Positions 1 through 9,144 of a stretch of 64,000 nt of DNA are shown one piece after another. The stretch is from assembly GCA_947476045.1 (NCBI GenBank), contig CANJNZ010000003.1:44931-108930 (forward strand). Direction: 5' to 3'. The stretch is from Chthoniobacteraceae bacterium (GTDB taxonomy: Bacteria > Verrucomicrobiota > Verrucomicrobiia > Chthoniobacterales > Chthoniobacteraceae). Below the pieces are notes generated by a model that saw only the letters and a program-made list of their open reading frames with translations, was not told the origin of the DNA and did no database searches. Each line of letters opens with the position of its first letter. Within the stretch, counting starts at the first letter, position 1. Made by a program: the position numbers and the translations under genes.

Positions 1-192
1 AATGGCGTCGAACGGACTGATGACGTAGGCGACTGCGGCAACGAGGATGGCCTTGGCCCATGCGGGCGTGTTGGGATCGGCAATGGCGATTGCCACAGCA
101 ACGAATTCAACGATCATCGGGAAGCGTGTGGCATTGCGGCGTATAAAGCCACGGAAGCCGGGAATTTCTTTGTCGAAGGATTGGGTGTTCAT
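1..192 (-). CDS. DUF1232/YkvA-like membrane protein (3' truncated by window edge)
   Basis: Reverse translation from ATG at 192: MNTQSFDKEIPGFRGFIRRNATRFPMIVEFVAVAIAIADPNTPAWAKAILVAAVAYVISPFDAI; the TPxWAKA...AYxISPxD core is typical of DUF1232. Missing from the ORF list because it runs off the edge. Confidence 0.75.
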   Translation of the reverse strand, partial: MNTQSFDKEIPGFRGFIRRNATRFPMIVEFVAVAIAIADPNTPAWAKAILVAAVAYVISPFDAI

Positions 193-202
193 ATTTTTAG
201 AT

Positions 203-325
203 CTACTTGGATTTCCTGCGTCCCTTACATTGAAATAGCGGCGCGATCATGAGGACGATCCCGAGCACCTCCATGGCCGTTTCCAGAACGCTTGTGAGTT
301 TATCTTTGGTTTCTTTGTTTTTCAT
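203..325 (-). CDS. small hydrophobic protein (40 aa), unknown
   Basis: MKNKETKDKLTSVLETAMEVLGIVLMIAPLFQCKGRRKSK stop; lies 10 nt upstream of the DUF1232 start on the same strand. Confidence 0.4.
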   Translation of the reverse strand: MKNKETKDKLTSVLETAMEVLGIVLMIAPLFQCKGRRKSK

Positions 326-371
326 GGTTTCTCCTTATTTGAGCACTGTGGCTCGTTTGCTTTCTTGGTTG

Positions 372-770
372 TCAGACTTTTGCCCTCGGAGAGAGCACCT
401 GTTTTAGTGAGTCGAATGCTGCTTCGAGCATGGGCACTTGGTTGTGCCCATGCTGAGTATTCGCGTCACACGGGCGGACTATCCTGGTATTCTCCAGTTC
501 CTGCCGTGCCTCGCGAAAAGTGATGCCCTTGCTGAATGCCGTGTCGAAGGCATCCATCGTTAGGCCGTCTGCGGGTTTGGTTGAGCGTCTGGGTTGCCGT
601 CTGGCTTTCATGCACCTGCGCCCCGCCTCGACAATGATTGGCAAGGCTATCGCGATCTTCATCGCGAGCCTTCCGATGTTTGGAATACGTTTTGTTATCA
701 TACCCTCTTGAAGGTGCGAGAAATCCCAATTTCCGGAAAATTTTCCTGATTCTTTTAGCGTAGTGTTCAT
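372..770 (-). CDS. hypothetical protein
   Basis: 132 aa ORF; ATGA overlap with the upstream 767..1000 ORF. Confidence 0.4.
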   Translation of the reverse strand: MNTTLKESGKFSGNWDFSHLQEGMITKRIPNIGRLAMKIAIALPIIVEAGRRCMKARRQPRRSTKPADGLTMDAFDTAFSKGITFREARQELENTRIVRPCDANTQHGHNQVPMLEAAFDSLKQVLSPRAKV

Positions 771-1000
771 TGCAGGTGCCGCTTGTAGTCCTCGTAGCGA
801 CGGACTGGGTCATACTCACGACTGGTCAGGTGGTAGCCGCCGCACCGGAAACAGTGATACGGCCTCATCATCGGCGCGTTGCAATCATCACCGAGGCTCG
901 CGACGAATTGCATCGCCTCGTTTGGCGACTTGAACATACGCTTGCCCGTGATTCCGCATCTGGGCACAGGGCGTCTGAGACGGCGGTCGGGCTTGCTCAT
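767..1000 (-). CDS. small zinc-ribbon-like protein
   Basis: 77 aa; C-x-I-T-G-K...PYHCFRCGGYHLTSRE cysteine pattern. Confidence 0.6.
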   Translation of the reverse strand: MSKPDRRLRRPVPRCGITGKRMFKSPNEAMQFVASLGDDCNAPMMRPYHCFRCGGYHLTSREYDPVRRYEDYKRHLQ

Positions 1001-1223
1001 GGTCGGTAGAGTTCGGTCGGAGTGCCGAAGTCAAGAGTGGTATGATTTTGTTTCATACCTGCTTGAAGGCGCAGAGATGACCTGTTTCCGAAAGAAAATG
1101 TGGCCGACTGAACTCTTGTGGATTCGGTCTATTCCGTCCGCACATCATCCTTGGGGCAACGAGGTGTCGCCGCCACGGAATCGGCGCCGTGCTATGCGGT
1201 TGTCTCAGCGCTTATTTGGCTGC

Positions 1224-4200
1224 TCAATTGTTACCGTGTTTCTCCACCATCTTTGCCAGACGCTCACATAACACATCCAACTCTAGATGATAATCCGAGA
1301 TGTCAGGATGCTTTTCAACCAGCCTCTTCCAGATTTCAACTGCGGTGTTGAATGCCGCTTCCGCGCTTGTGCAGTCCTGCTGTGCTTCGAATACCTCGGC
1401 CATGGACTGCCACGCCTCTGACAATATGCACTGGAAATGCCGAGGGGCGTTGGGCAGCGCGACCAGTTTCTGCAAGACGGCAATCGCGTCGGTGAACGCA
1501 ATCCGCGCACCGGTCCAATCTTGCCGCTCCACTCGGGCGTCAGCCAAGGAAAGCTGCGATACCGCCAGTCCGATCTGGTAAGTTGGCGAGTCAGGACGCT
1601 CCGCTAGCAGTTTCGCCCAGATCGCTTCCGCGTTCTTGAACGCCGTTTCCGCGCCTGCCCAGTCCTGCCGCGCTTTGCAAACGGCGGCCGAGTTTTCCCA
1701 AGCCATTGCAAACTTGATTTGAAAGTCCGGCGCGCTCGGATTCTCGTCAGCCAAATTCTTGCTGATCGCAATCTCATTCGTGACAGCCACCTCTGCGCCC
1801 GCTAAGTCCTTTTGCTCCAATCGCAGCGCGCACTGCTTTCCCCATGAGACCGCCAGCCCGGACTGATAATCGAGCACCTCGGGATAGTCATCCATTAGCT
1901 TTTTCAAAATCACCGTCCCGTTGGAAAGCGCTGCTTCTGCGCCCGCTAAGTCCTTTTGCTCCAATCGCAGCGCGCACTGCTTTCCCCATAGCGTCGCTAG
2001 TCCGGCGTGATAATTCGGAACATTAGGATGCTCTGCCACAAGCTTTACACAGATAGCTATTGAGTCATTGAAGTGACTTTCCGCTCCCACCCAATCCAGC
2101 AGCGCGAGCCGTGCGTCACCGACACAAAGCAGCGATACGGCTAGCCCGTTCTGGTAATGCGGATCACCCGGATGCGCCGCCACTAATCTCTCCCAAATCG
2201 CCTTTGAATTCCTGAACGCGGTTTCCGCGCCAGGCAAGTCCTGCCGCTCATTGCACACCTTCCCTACGCGTTCCCACGACACAGTCAACATCCACTGCAA
2301 ACGCTGATCGCCAGGATTTGCCGTAGCGAGCTTGTCCCTGACCATCATGGCCTCTTTGAATGCCACGTCTGCACCCGCCAAGTCCTGTTTTGCCAATCGC
2401 ACGTCGCCGAGGTGAATCCACGAAGTAGACAAATCCAAATGATAATCTGGGTCGCTGGGGTCCGCAGCAATTAGCTTTTGCCTGATCACCACGGCCGGGT
2501 GGAACGCCGCCTCCGCACCAACAAGGTCCTTCCTCGCTCTTCGGACGGCGCCGAGGCGATCCCATGACGCCGCCGAGCAACGGAGAGTTGGGATTTCTGG
2601 GCGTGCAGCAGTCACTTGCTGAAAGCGGCGACAGACAGCCATCCACGCAGTTTCCTTAAGCACTAACACACCGTGAGGCTCAGCATGGTCTTCCAAAAAA
2701 TCCGTCCAGGCTCGACACAACGCGTCGGTGGATTCCGCATTAGGTCCATATTCATTCGCAAGCTGTGAAGCCTCCAATTCGCAAAGCCAATGATCGAAGT
2801 GCGCCGCCTGAGCGGTGCGCTTGGCGAGCCAAACGGCGTTTCGAAACCAGTCTATCGGGATAGGGGTCTTTAGAGCAGCGGTTTCAGCGTGGCAGAGCGT
2901 GGCCAGAGCGGAGGAGCGTCTTTCCGGAAGTTGCTCGCGCCAGAGCGCACGGGCGAGCGCGGCGGCGAGTGAGTGGACGGGGTAGGCGTTCCGCTTTTCG
3001 TCGAGGACGGCAAGTCGCAGGCTGAGCAACTCACGACGGGCTGCGAAGAATTGGCGTTGCTGCGTTCGTTGCGCGGTATCCAACTCGGCGGCGAGCGCCC
3101 AGAGGTCCTCCGGCGCACCGTGGGCCGGATGAAAGGCGCTTAGGGTAGCGAAGAGGCGCCGCGCGGTGGCGGCGAGAGCGGGCTGGATGCGTGTGAGCGA
3201 ACTTTCGAGGAATCGGCGGGCATTGTCGCGTCGATCGGAATTGGCGAATTCGGTCAGGGGATCGGCTTGGGTCTCCCTCGCGATCTGTTGGATTTCCTTC
3301 GCGATCTGGGTGGAAGTCGCCGGGTTATTGTGGCCGATGGCGCGGCCGGCCCAGACAAGGAACTGAGGGATGAACTCGGCATGATGTGCGATCGAATCAA
3401 GCCCGGCGCTTGCCGCGTCATTCAGCGTGGTCGGGTCGAGGCCCGCGTGGTGGCAGAGCAATTCGCGGCTATCCTTCAGAGTGAGCGGCCCCACCTCATG
3501 CGTGGGGCGCCCGTCAAGACCCTGCACGCCGGGATTGGGCTTGCCTCGGGTAAGCCAGGCGATGTGCGTATTGCCGCCCAGCGGTTCCATGAATTCGCCA
3601 ATGTAGGACTCGGGCACATTCTCCGCGCCCTCGAGCACGACGAGCACGCTTCGCCTAGCGAGGAGGTCACGTGCTTGCGTCTTAAGCTTGGGAAGGTCCT
3701 CGAACGGCACTTTGCCAAGTCCAGAGACAATGTCCGTGAGCATGGCCTCTTGAAGCCAGTTTAGAACCCAATCAGAGACCCATGAATTGAAATGCTGCGG
3801 GGGATACTTGAACGGAGGTGCCGACTCGCCCGAGGAGTTCCACGGGGGGTTGCAGACGAGCGGCATACGTTTGTTTAAGTCAATGTAAAGCCTCCCGCCG
3901 GGAAAAGCGCCTTCGCTTTTCTCGACAAGACGCCGGACGGCTTCGATCACGAATGCCGACTTGCCGATGCCCGCCTGGCCATGGACAACGACTACTCCCG
4001 GTTGGCGAAGGGAATCCATGAGCGCCTCCACTTTTCCAGCGCCCACGTAATGCCCTGCGCGTAAGGTGAGAGGGATCGTGTCAGGCACGCTCTCGCTCTT
4101 GATCCGATCGACGATGAGCCGGACGAGCGTAGGCACGTTCGGCGCGAGCATTGCGCCTGGGGCCATGCCTTCGCGGTGGGTCTCGGGAAAGATAAGTGTG

Positions 4201-6044
4201 AGATTGGCGAGATGGCGTTCGAGGGCATCGAGCTTCGGTTGCTCGGCGGCGCCGAGTTCCTGCAACGGCCCGTGCTCGGGCAGTGTCGGCAGCACCAACA
4301 GCGGGAGCAGCGTGATGACCTTGCTCCGAATATCTGCATCGATTGCCGCGCCTTCGCGCGCCCGCTGCCCAAGGTAGACCAACCCGATGAGAAACGCCGC
4401 ACCCGCGCTGCGCCCGTGCAGCGGGGCGCCTGGTTTCCACGGTTCGGTTTCGGCGGTGGAAACGTCACTGCGCGAGTAAGCGTCGTCTTCATTCACCAAT
4501 TCGACGCGCCAGCGCACGTCGGCACTTTTCGGAATCGAAAAACGGTGCTCCTCCGCATGGCCGAGAGCCGCCGTGATCGCCCCGTCCCAAGTGGCATCCG
4601 TGAAGATGCCGCCGACAATTCCCTTGTCGTCCATGGAGCCGGCCATATTCTGATGAGGATAGAGGCTGCCGGTGCAACCGTCGTCTTCTATCCATTCCAT
4701 CTTGAGGCGGGCAAGTCGCCCTTTATCGGTGACATCCACGAGCACTAGCGGAGGCGTGACGCAGCGCAAAGCCGCCCGTGGGTTCCCTCTCTGTTGCAGC
4801 GCCAACAGGTCGGCAACAAGACCCGTGGGCAACTGCGGCTGCGGCGGTTGCCAGGTTGCGGCAAATTTCGAGAGCCCTTCGATGGCTTTGGCCAGCGAGT
4901 CCGGCTGCAACTCTTTCAGGTGCATCTGTGCATCAACGACAAACAGTGGGTCGTAGATGGGATGAATATTGGACGGCGTGGCTGTGAGTGAGTGGCGATC
5001 CGTATCGGCTTCATTGTGACGAACGACCGCAACTTTTCCCTCCCGAAGCAGAGCGACGGCATCTTTCCAAGGCAGGTCGATTTCGATCACCGCCGTCCAG
5101 CGCCGGGAATTCTCACGAAACAAACCCGTCTTGCTAGGGCTGTCCAACCACGAAACAACGACGGCCGATGGCAGTCGACTTCCCTGCTGCACCGGGCAGG
5201 AAAAGTTAAGCACGGTAGCTTCGCCCGGCTTGGAGACCGACTCATGTGCAAATCCCGTAAACCCAGGCAGCAGGTGCGAAACGTCAATCTGCTTGGGCAA
5301 ATTAGATTCGCCTGCCGCAAATGCACCTTTGAGGTCAGGCTGGAGCAAGGACAATCCAAGCCAGCCAAATACACGCTCGCCAAAGGGCACCGAGGATGGC
5401 TCCAGCCGCACAGCCTCGTCCGAAATTGCCGCTGACTCGGTCAGATCTTCGAGCACAGTTGCCATGAGCGGCTGCAGGTTTGTCGCAAGATTCGCGTGGA
5501 AAATGTAACCGGGATCCTCGGGGTGCGTGAAAGGGCGCCCCGTTTTCAGCAACGGTGGAAATGCGGGTGCCGTTTCGTCATCCTCCGCCTCCATCCACGC
5601 GGCGAAGTCCGCGAGTCGATCAAACCACTCGTCGGGCAGGACGCCTTCGCAGCGGTCTAGTTCCTTGCTGGTGAGCGTGAATTCGCAACCGCAGGCCACC
5701 GCCGCTTCGTAGCCGAAGACTTCGCGTGGAAAGATGGCGTCCTCGACGCCACAGTAGCGGATGTCCGCCAGGACCGGTGCTGCGCGAAAAACGGCATGTT
5801 CCCCTGCGGGTTCCTCCTGTCGCCTGAGGATGATCACGGTGGAACAATGTGGGTTGGTGCGAGAGTAGTCTTGATCCTCTGTCTGCTGGTTGTTTTCAAC
5901 GACTCGCCATATTTCGCCGGGTGCGGCGAGGTTCGGCGGGCACTTGGACGGTGGTTCCAATGCCCCTGTTGGCGGAGGGCTATCCTCCAGCGATTTCAGC
6001 AGGTCGCCGAGGCCGGGAATTTTAAGTAGTTCTTTACGTGTCAT
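1224..6044 (-). CDS. STAND-type NTPase with C-terminal TPR array
   Basis: Walker A GQAGIGKSAF; downstream LVVLEGAEN Walker B-like segment; C-terminal ~48 aa repeats (xDLAGAExAxxxAIxIxxKL). Start chosen at MTRKELLKIPG (6044), 20 nt after the upstream gene's stop; the longer ORF start would overlap that gene. Confidence 0.8.
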   Translation of the reverse strand: MTRKELLKIPGLGDLLKSLEDSPPPTGALEPPSKCPPNLAAPGEIWRVVENNQQTEDQDYSRTNPHCSTVIILRRQEEPAGEHAVFRAAPVLADIRYCGVEDAIFPREVFGYEAAVACGCEFTLTSKELDRCEGVLPDEWFDRLADFAAWMEAEDDETAPAFPPLLKTGRPFTHPEDPGYIFHANLATNLQPLMATVLEDLTESAAISDEAVRLEPSSVPFGERVFGWLGLSLLQPDLKGAFAAGESNLPKQIDVSHLLPGFTGFAHESVSKPGEATVLNFSCPVQQGSRLPSAVVVSWLDSPSKTGLFRENSRRWTAVIEIDLPWKDAVALLREGKVAVVRHNEADTDRHSLTATPSNIHPIYDPLFVVDAQMHLKELQPDSLAKAIEGLSKFAATWQPPQPQLPTGLVADLLALQQRGNPRAALRCVTPPLVLVDVTDKGRLARLKMEWIEDDGCTGSLYPHQNMAGSMDDKGIVGGIFTDATWDGAITAALGHAEEHRFSIPKSADVRWRVELVNEDDAYSRSDVSTAETEPWKPGAPLHGRSAGAAFLIGLVYLGQRAREGAAIDADIRSKVITLLPLLVLPTLPEHGPLQELGAAEQPKLDALERHLANLTLIFPETHREGMAPGAMLAPNVPTLVRLIVDRIKSESVPDTIPLTLRAGHYVGAGKVEALMDSLRQPGVVVVHGQAGIGKSAFVIEAVRRLVEKSEGAFPGGRLYIDLNKRMPLVCNPPWNSSGESAPPFKYPPQHFNSWVSDWVLNWLQEAMLTDIVSGLGKVPFEDLPKLKTQARDLLARRSVLVVLEGAENVPESYIGEFMEPLGGNTHIAWLTRGKPNPGVQGLDGRPTHEVGPLTLKDSRELLCHHAGLDPTTLNDAASAGLDSIAHHAEFIPQFLVWAGRAIGHNNPATSTQIAKEIQQIARETQADPLTEFANSDRRDNARRFLESSLTRIQPALAATARRLFATLSAFHPAHGAPEDLWALAAELDTAQRTQQRQFFAARRELLSLRLAVLDEKRNAYPVHSLAAALARALWREQLPERRSSALATLCHAETAALKTPIPIDWFRNAVWLAKRTAQAAHFDHWLCELEASQLANEYGPNAESTDALCRAWTDFLEDHAEPHGVLVLKETAWMAVCRRFQQVTAARPEIPTLRCSAASWDRLGAVRRARKDLVGAEAAFHPAVVIRQKLIAADPSDPDYHLDLSTSWIHLGDVRLAKQDLAGADVAFKEAMMVRDKLATANPGDQRLQWMLTVSWERVGKVCNERQDLPGAETAFRNSKAIWERLVAAHPGDPHYQNGLAVSLLCVGDARLALLDWVGAESHFNDSIAICVKLVAEHPNVPNYHAGLATLWGKQCALRLEQKDLAGAEAALSNGTVILKKLMDDYPEVLDYQSGLAVSWGKQCALRLEQKDLAGAEVAVTNEIAISKNLADENPSAPDFQIKFAMAWENSAAVCKARQDWAGAETAFKNAEAIWAKLLAERPDSPTYQIGLAVSQLSLADARVERQDWTGARIAFTDAIAVLQKLVALPNAPRHFQCILSEAWQSMAEVFEAQQDCTSAEAAFNTAVEIWKRLVEKHPDISDYHLELDVLCERLAKMVEKHGNN

Positions 6045-6063
6045 GGCTCGTTGCCCGTTCGGG

Positions 6064-7386
6064 TCATTCTTGTTTGAAGGCGCCGGAATCCGGATTTTCC
6101 GGATCAAAATTACAGAATTCCACAGAGTGGGCCAGACAGCGCAGGACTTCGGTCCACAGCTTGTCGTGCCAGTCGGAAATCTCTGAGTAGGCATCCAGAA
6201 ATTCGTCCGCCATGAGCACCTTCTTGAGAATCGCCAACGCCTGTTTCTTTTTGTCAAACACTGTTGAGTGAGCCCCGAATTCTTCAAGGTTTGCCTTCCT
6301 TTCAAGCAACTCCTTGGCGAGCAGGTATTGGCAGGTGATGGTGGTCAAATTGTCTGCCCGAAGCGCGTCCCACCCCTGTTTTGCGAGCTTTAAAACGAGT
6401 TCCCAAAAAGCATCTTCCGTCGGAGGGTGACGCAGTCCCATTTTGTTTTTCGAAGATTGGTGCTTCGCAGCTTGTTGATCTACAAACTCATTTTGATCCT
6501 CGTCATCGGCGGTGGACTCAGGCTCGAAGATCATCTCCAGCAAATGCACATGCTCGCAAAACTTGGCGAGCAAGTTGTCGAACCTGACCCAACCGTCGGC
6601 ACAATCCAGCAGCATGACGGCGAGTTTTTCTGCATCCTTTGGTGCTATCACCCTCGGATGAGATGCGTGCCAACGGTTCGCCCGTGGCGGATAGAAATGC
6701 GGGAGAGAGTCAGCCTTCTTAAAAAAGGCAACGAGATCCGCCGCCGGCGGCTTCCCATCATGCGCGTTGGTGACGCTCAAGGTAGCCCATTCCGTGAATT
6801 TTGTGTTGGTTCGCTGATCCACACGCACGCCCCGGCCTGTTCCTCCGAGACACTTCGCATGACCCCGTTTCTCCAACTCCCACAAAGCTTCGCTCAGGAG
6901 TTGCCTAAGTTCCGCCCAAGCGGGATCAAGCTCCTGTTTGAGCACACGGTTCATGTGGGTCACGAGGCCGCTTTTCTGACGTGGCACTGGACAGGGGTAG
7001 TGCTTTCGTTCCAGTTTGATCAGGGTCAGATAATCGGACGCGAGATCCTCGATTTCGGAGCCAGGGAAGCCCGCCGCGAGTCCCCTTGCGCAGCCTTCGC
7101 AACACGTCCATAAGAAAAGAATCAAGCGGCACTCCTCCTCTTCCGACATGTCTTCAAGACGACCATCAAGCCACACACGCATGGCTTTGCTGATTTCAGA
7201 TTCGGGGCGGTCGTTTGGCATAACGGGTTTCAGTATTGCGACCGTCGGTTCCTGTTCCGCTGCTCCCTCCACCAACGCGGGCATTTTGCAGCGCACTGAT
7301 GAGCTTCTGTTAAGTATTGCTTTGGCAACATCCCACAGTAACTCGGGCCTCCAAGGCATGATGCCGAAACTATCTGATCTTCGCAC
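6064..7386 (-). CDS. unknown protein, probable partner of the STAND-TPR NTPase
   Basis: 440 aa ORF, same strand, 19 nt between its stop and the STAND start; start codon uncertain. Confidence 0.65.
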   Translation of the reverse strand: MRRSDSFGIMPWRPELLWDVAKAILNRSSSVRCKMPALVEGAAEQEPTVAILKPVMPNDRPESEISKAMRVWLDGRLEDMSEEEECRLILFLWTCCEGCARGLAAGFPGSEIEDLASDYLTLIKLERKHYPCPVPRQKSGLVTHMNRVLKQELDPAWAELRQLLSEALWELEKRGHAKCLGGTGRGVRVDQRTNTKFTEWATLSVTNAHDGKPPAADLVAFFKKADSLPHFYPPRANRWHASHPRVIAPKDAEKLAVMLLDCADGWVRFDNLLAKFCEHVHLLEMIFEPESTADDEDQNEFVDQQAAKHQSSKNKMGLRHPPTEDAFWELVLKLAKQGWDALRADNLTTITCQYLLAKELLERKANLEEFGAHSTVFDKKKQALAILKKVLMADEFLDAYSEISDWHDKLWTEVLRCLAHSVEFCNFDPENPDSGAFKQE

Positions 7387-7758
7387 ACGATGAATACGCC
7401 CTCCGCGGAAAAGCGAAACGACCGGTGTTCTTCAGTTCGCGTTCCTTGAGGCGTTAAAAACGCAACCCCCGACCGAATGTAGTGCTGGTTCCTGGCAATT
7501 TTCGTAGTGCGCGGGCAGATTCTGAGATTCGGTTTTAACCCCCGTATTTCACATATCTTTCCGCTTACCATGCAAGGCCTGAGCTTAGGATTCCGCCAAA
7601 ATTCGCCGCCGCTAAACTCATAAAAATGGATCGCGCCAAAAGCGTGCATGAAGCATGCTGAGAGTCGGCGAACGGATCAGTCAACGATGGATTGTTCGCG
7701 GAAAGTGCTAAAACTCTCGAAAATCCATTCACACATACGGCAGACAAGATGTATTCCC

Positions 7759-7782
7759 GCGTTCATCCAGTTTGATGAACGC
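7759..7782. promoter_or_regulatory. perfect 9-bp inverted repeat (GCGTTCATC-cagttt-GATGAACGC)
   Basis: Read directly; lies in the ORF-poor gap between the STAND operon and the WYL gene. Confidence 0.5.
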
Positions 7783-8061
7783 TAACCCAGATTCAGCGAA
7801 CTGTAGTTGCCCGCAAACCGGAATTACTTGAAGGGATTCGCTGCGCCGAGCGTGTGCGAAACTGGAATTCGCTTTGCCGGAGCGGAGCTATTTCATCACG
7901 GCAGAGGTAAGCAATGAGGCGGGTGATCGTTTTGAGCAGGAATTTCATGGTCTTCGTTTTGTGTGCGCACGTAGGAAAACACACCTACTTGGACAAAAGC
8001 TGTCCGACCCTTGAACGAATGTTCTTGAGAAGCATCCACGGGCATCCATACACATCTGCGT

Positions 8062-9069
8062 ATGTCGCGCTTGAAATCCCCGGTTCGTCTTCCCAAAGCC
8101 TCGCAATTTTCGCGTCCACCGCTGGAGCGGATGATGCGGCTGCACAAGAAGCTGATCGCCGGCGATTTTCCGAACTGCCGCAAACTGGCCGATGAAATGG
8201 AGGTCTCCACCAAGACCATCCAGCGTGACATTGATTTCATGCGGGATCGACTCGGTCTGCCGATTGAATACGACCAGCTACATTTTGGATTCTTTTACAC
8301 CGAACCCGTCACACACTTCCCGAGCGTGGAGGTTTCCGAGGGCGAAGTGGTGGCGCTCTTCGTCGCGCAGAAGGCGCTGGAACAGTATCGCGGCACGTCT
8401 TTTGAAAAGCCGCTGCGCACCGCCTTTGAGAAAATCACGGACGGCCTCAAGGAGCGGATCGGATTTCAGTGGGGTGATGTGGACTCGGCGATTTCTTTCA
8501 AGGGACTTGGCACCAGCGTGGCAGACCTTGAACTATTCGAGACGGTGAGCCGGGCGACCCTCGACTCCCACGAACTCGCATTTGAATACAAGAAGCTGCG
8601 CGGTTCGCAACATGAGGAGCGACGCATCCAGCCCTACCATCTCGGCTGCATCGAGAATCAGTGGTATGTGTTCGGATTCGATCTGGCGCGGCAGCAATTG
8701 CGCACATTCGCCCTGCCACGGATGCGCAAGGTGCGCGACACGCGGGCGAAATTCCGGCGCCCGGCAGATTTCTCGATTTCAAACCACCTCAGCGACAGCT
8801 TCGGCGTATTCAAGGGAAAGGCAAAACACCATGTGGTGATTCGTTTTGATGAGTTCGCGGCCCGTCTTGTGTGCGAGCGCCAGTGGCATCCATCGCAAAA
8901 GATCAAACGGCTCGCTGGTGGCGAGGTGGAGCTGAGCATGACGCTCGGCAGCCTGGAGGAAATCGAGCGCTGGGTGTTGAGCTGGGCCGAACATTCAAAA
9001 GTGCTAGAACCGATGGAATTGAAACGGCGCATCCGCAAGGCGGCCTCGGCGATTCTGGCGGGGACGTGA
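8062..9069 (+). CDS. WYL-domain transcriptional regulator (HTH + WYL)
   Basis: N-terminal HTH (RKLADEMEVSTKTIQRDIDFMRDRLGLPIEYD), WYL-like region (RRIQPYHLGCIENQWYVFGFDLARQQLRTFALPRM). Confidence 0.85.
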   Translation: MSRLKSPVRLPKASQFSRPPLERMMRLHKKLIAGDFPNCRKLADEMEVSTKTIQRDIDFMRDRLGLPIEYDQLHFGFFYTEPVTHFPSVEVSEGEVVALFVAQKALEQYRGTSFEKPLRTAFEKITDGLKERIGFQWGDVDSAISFKGLGTSVADLELFETVSRATLDSHELAFEYKKLRGSQHEERRIQPYHLGCIENQWYVFGFDLARQQLRTFALPRMRKVRDTRAKFRRPADFSISNHLSDSFGVFKGKAKHHVVIRFDEFAARLVCERQWHPSQKIKRLAGGEVELSMTLGSLEEIERWVLSWAEHSKVLEPMELKRRIRKAASAILAGT

Positions 9070-9144
9070 CCCGGCACATTCGTATTTCACCTGTAGGACA
9101 GTCTTTGTCTGTCTCCGGCCATATCATTTGGAGCAAACACCGCT

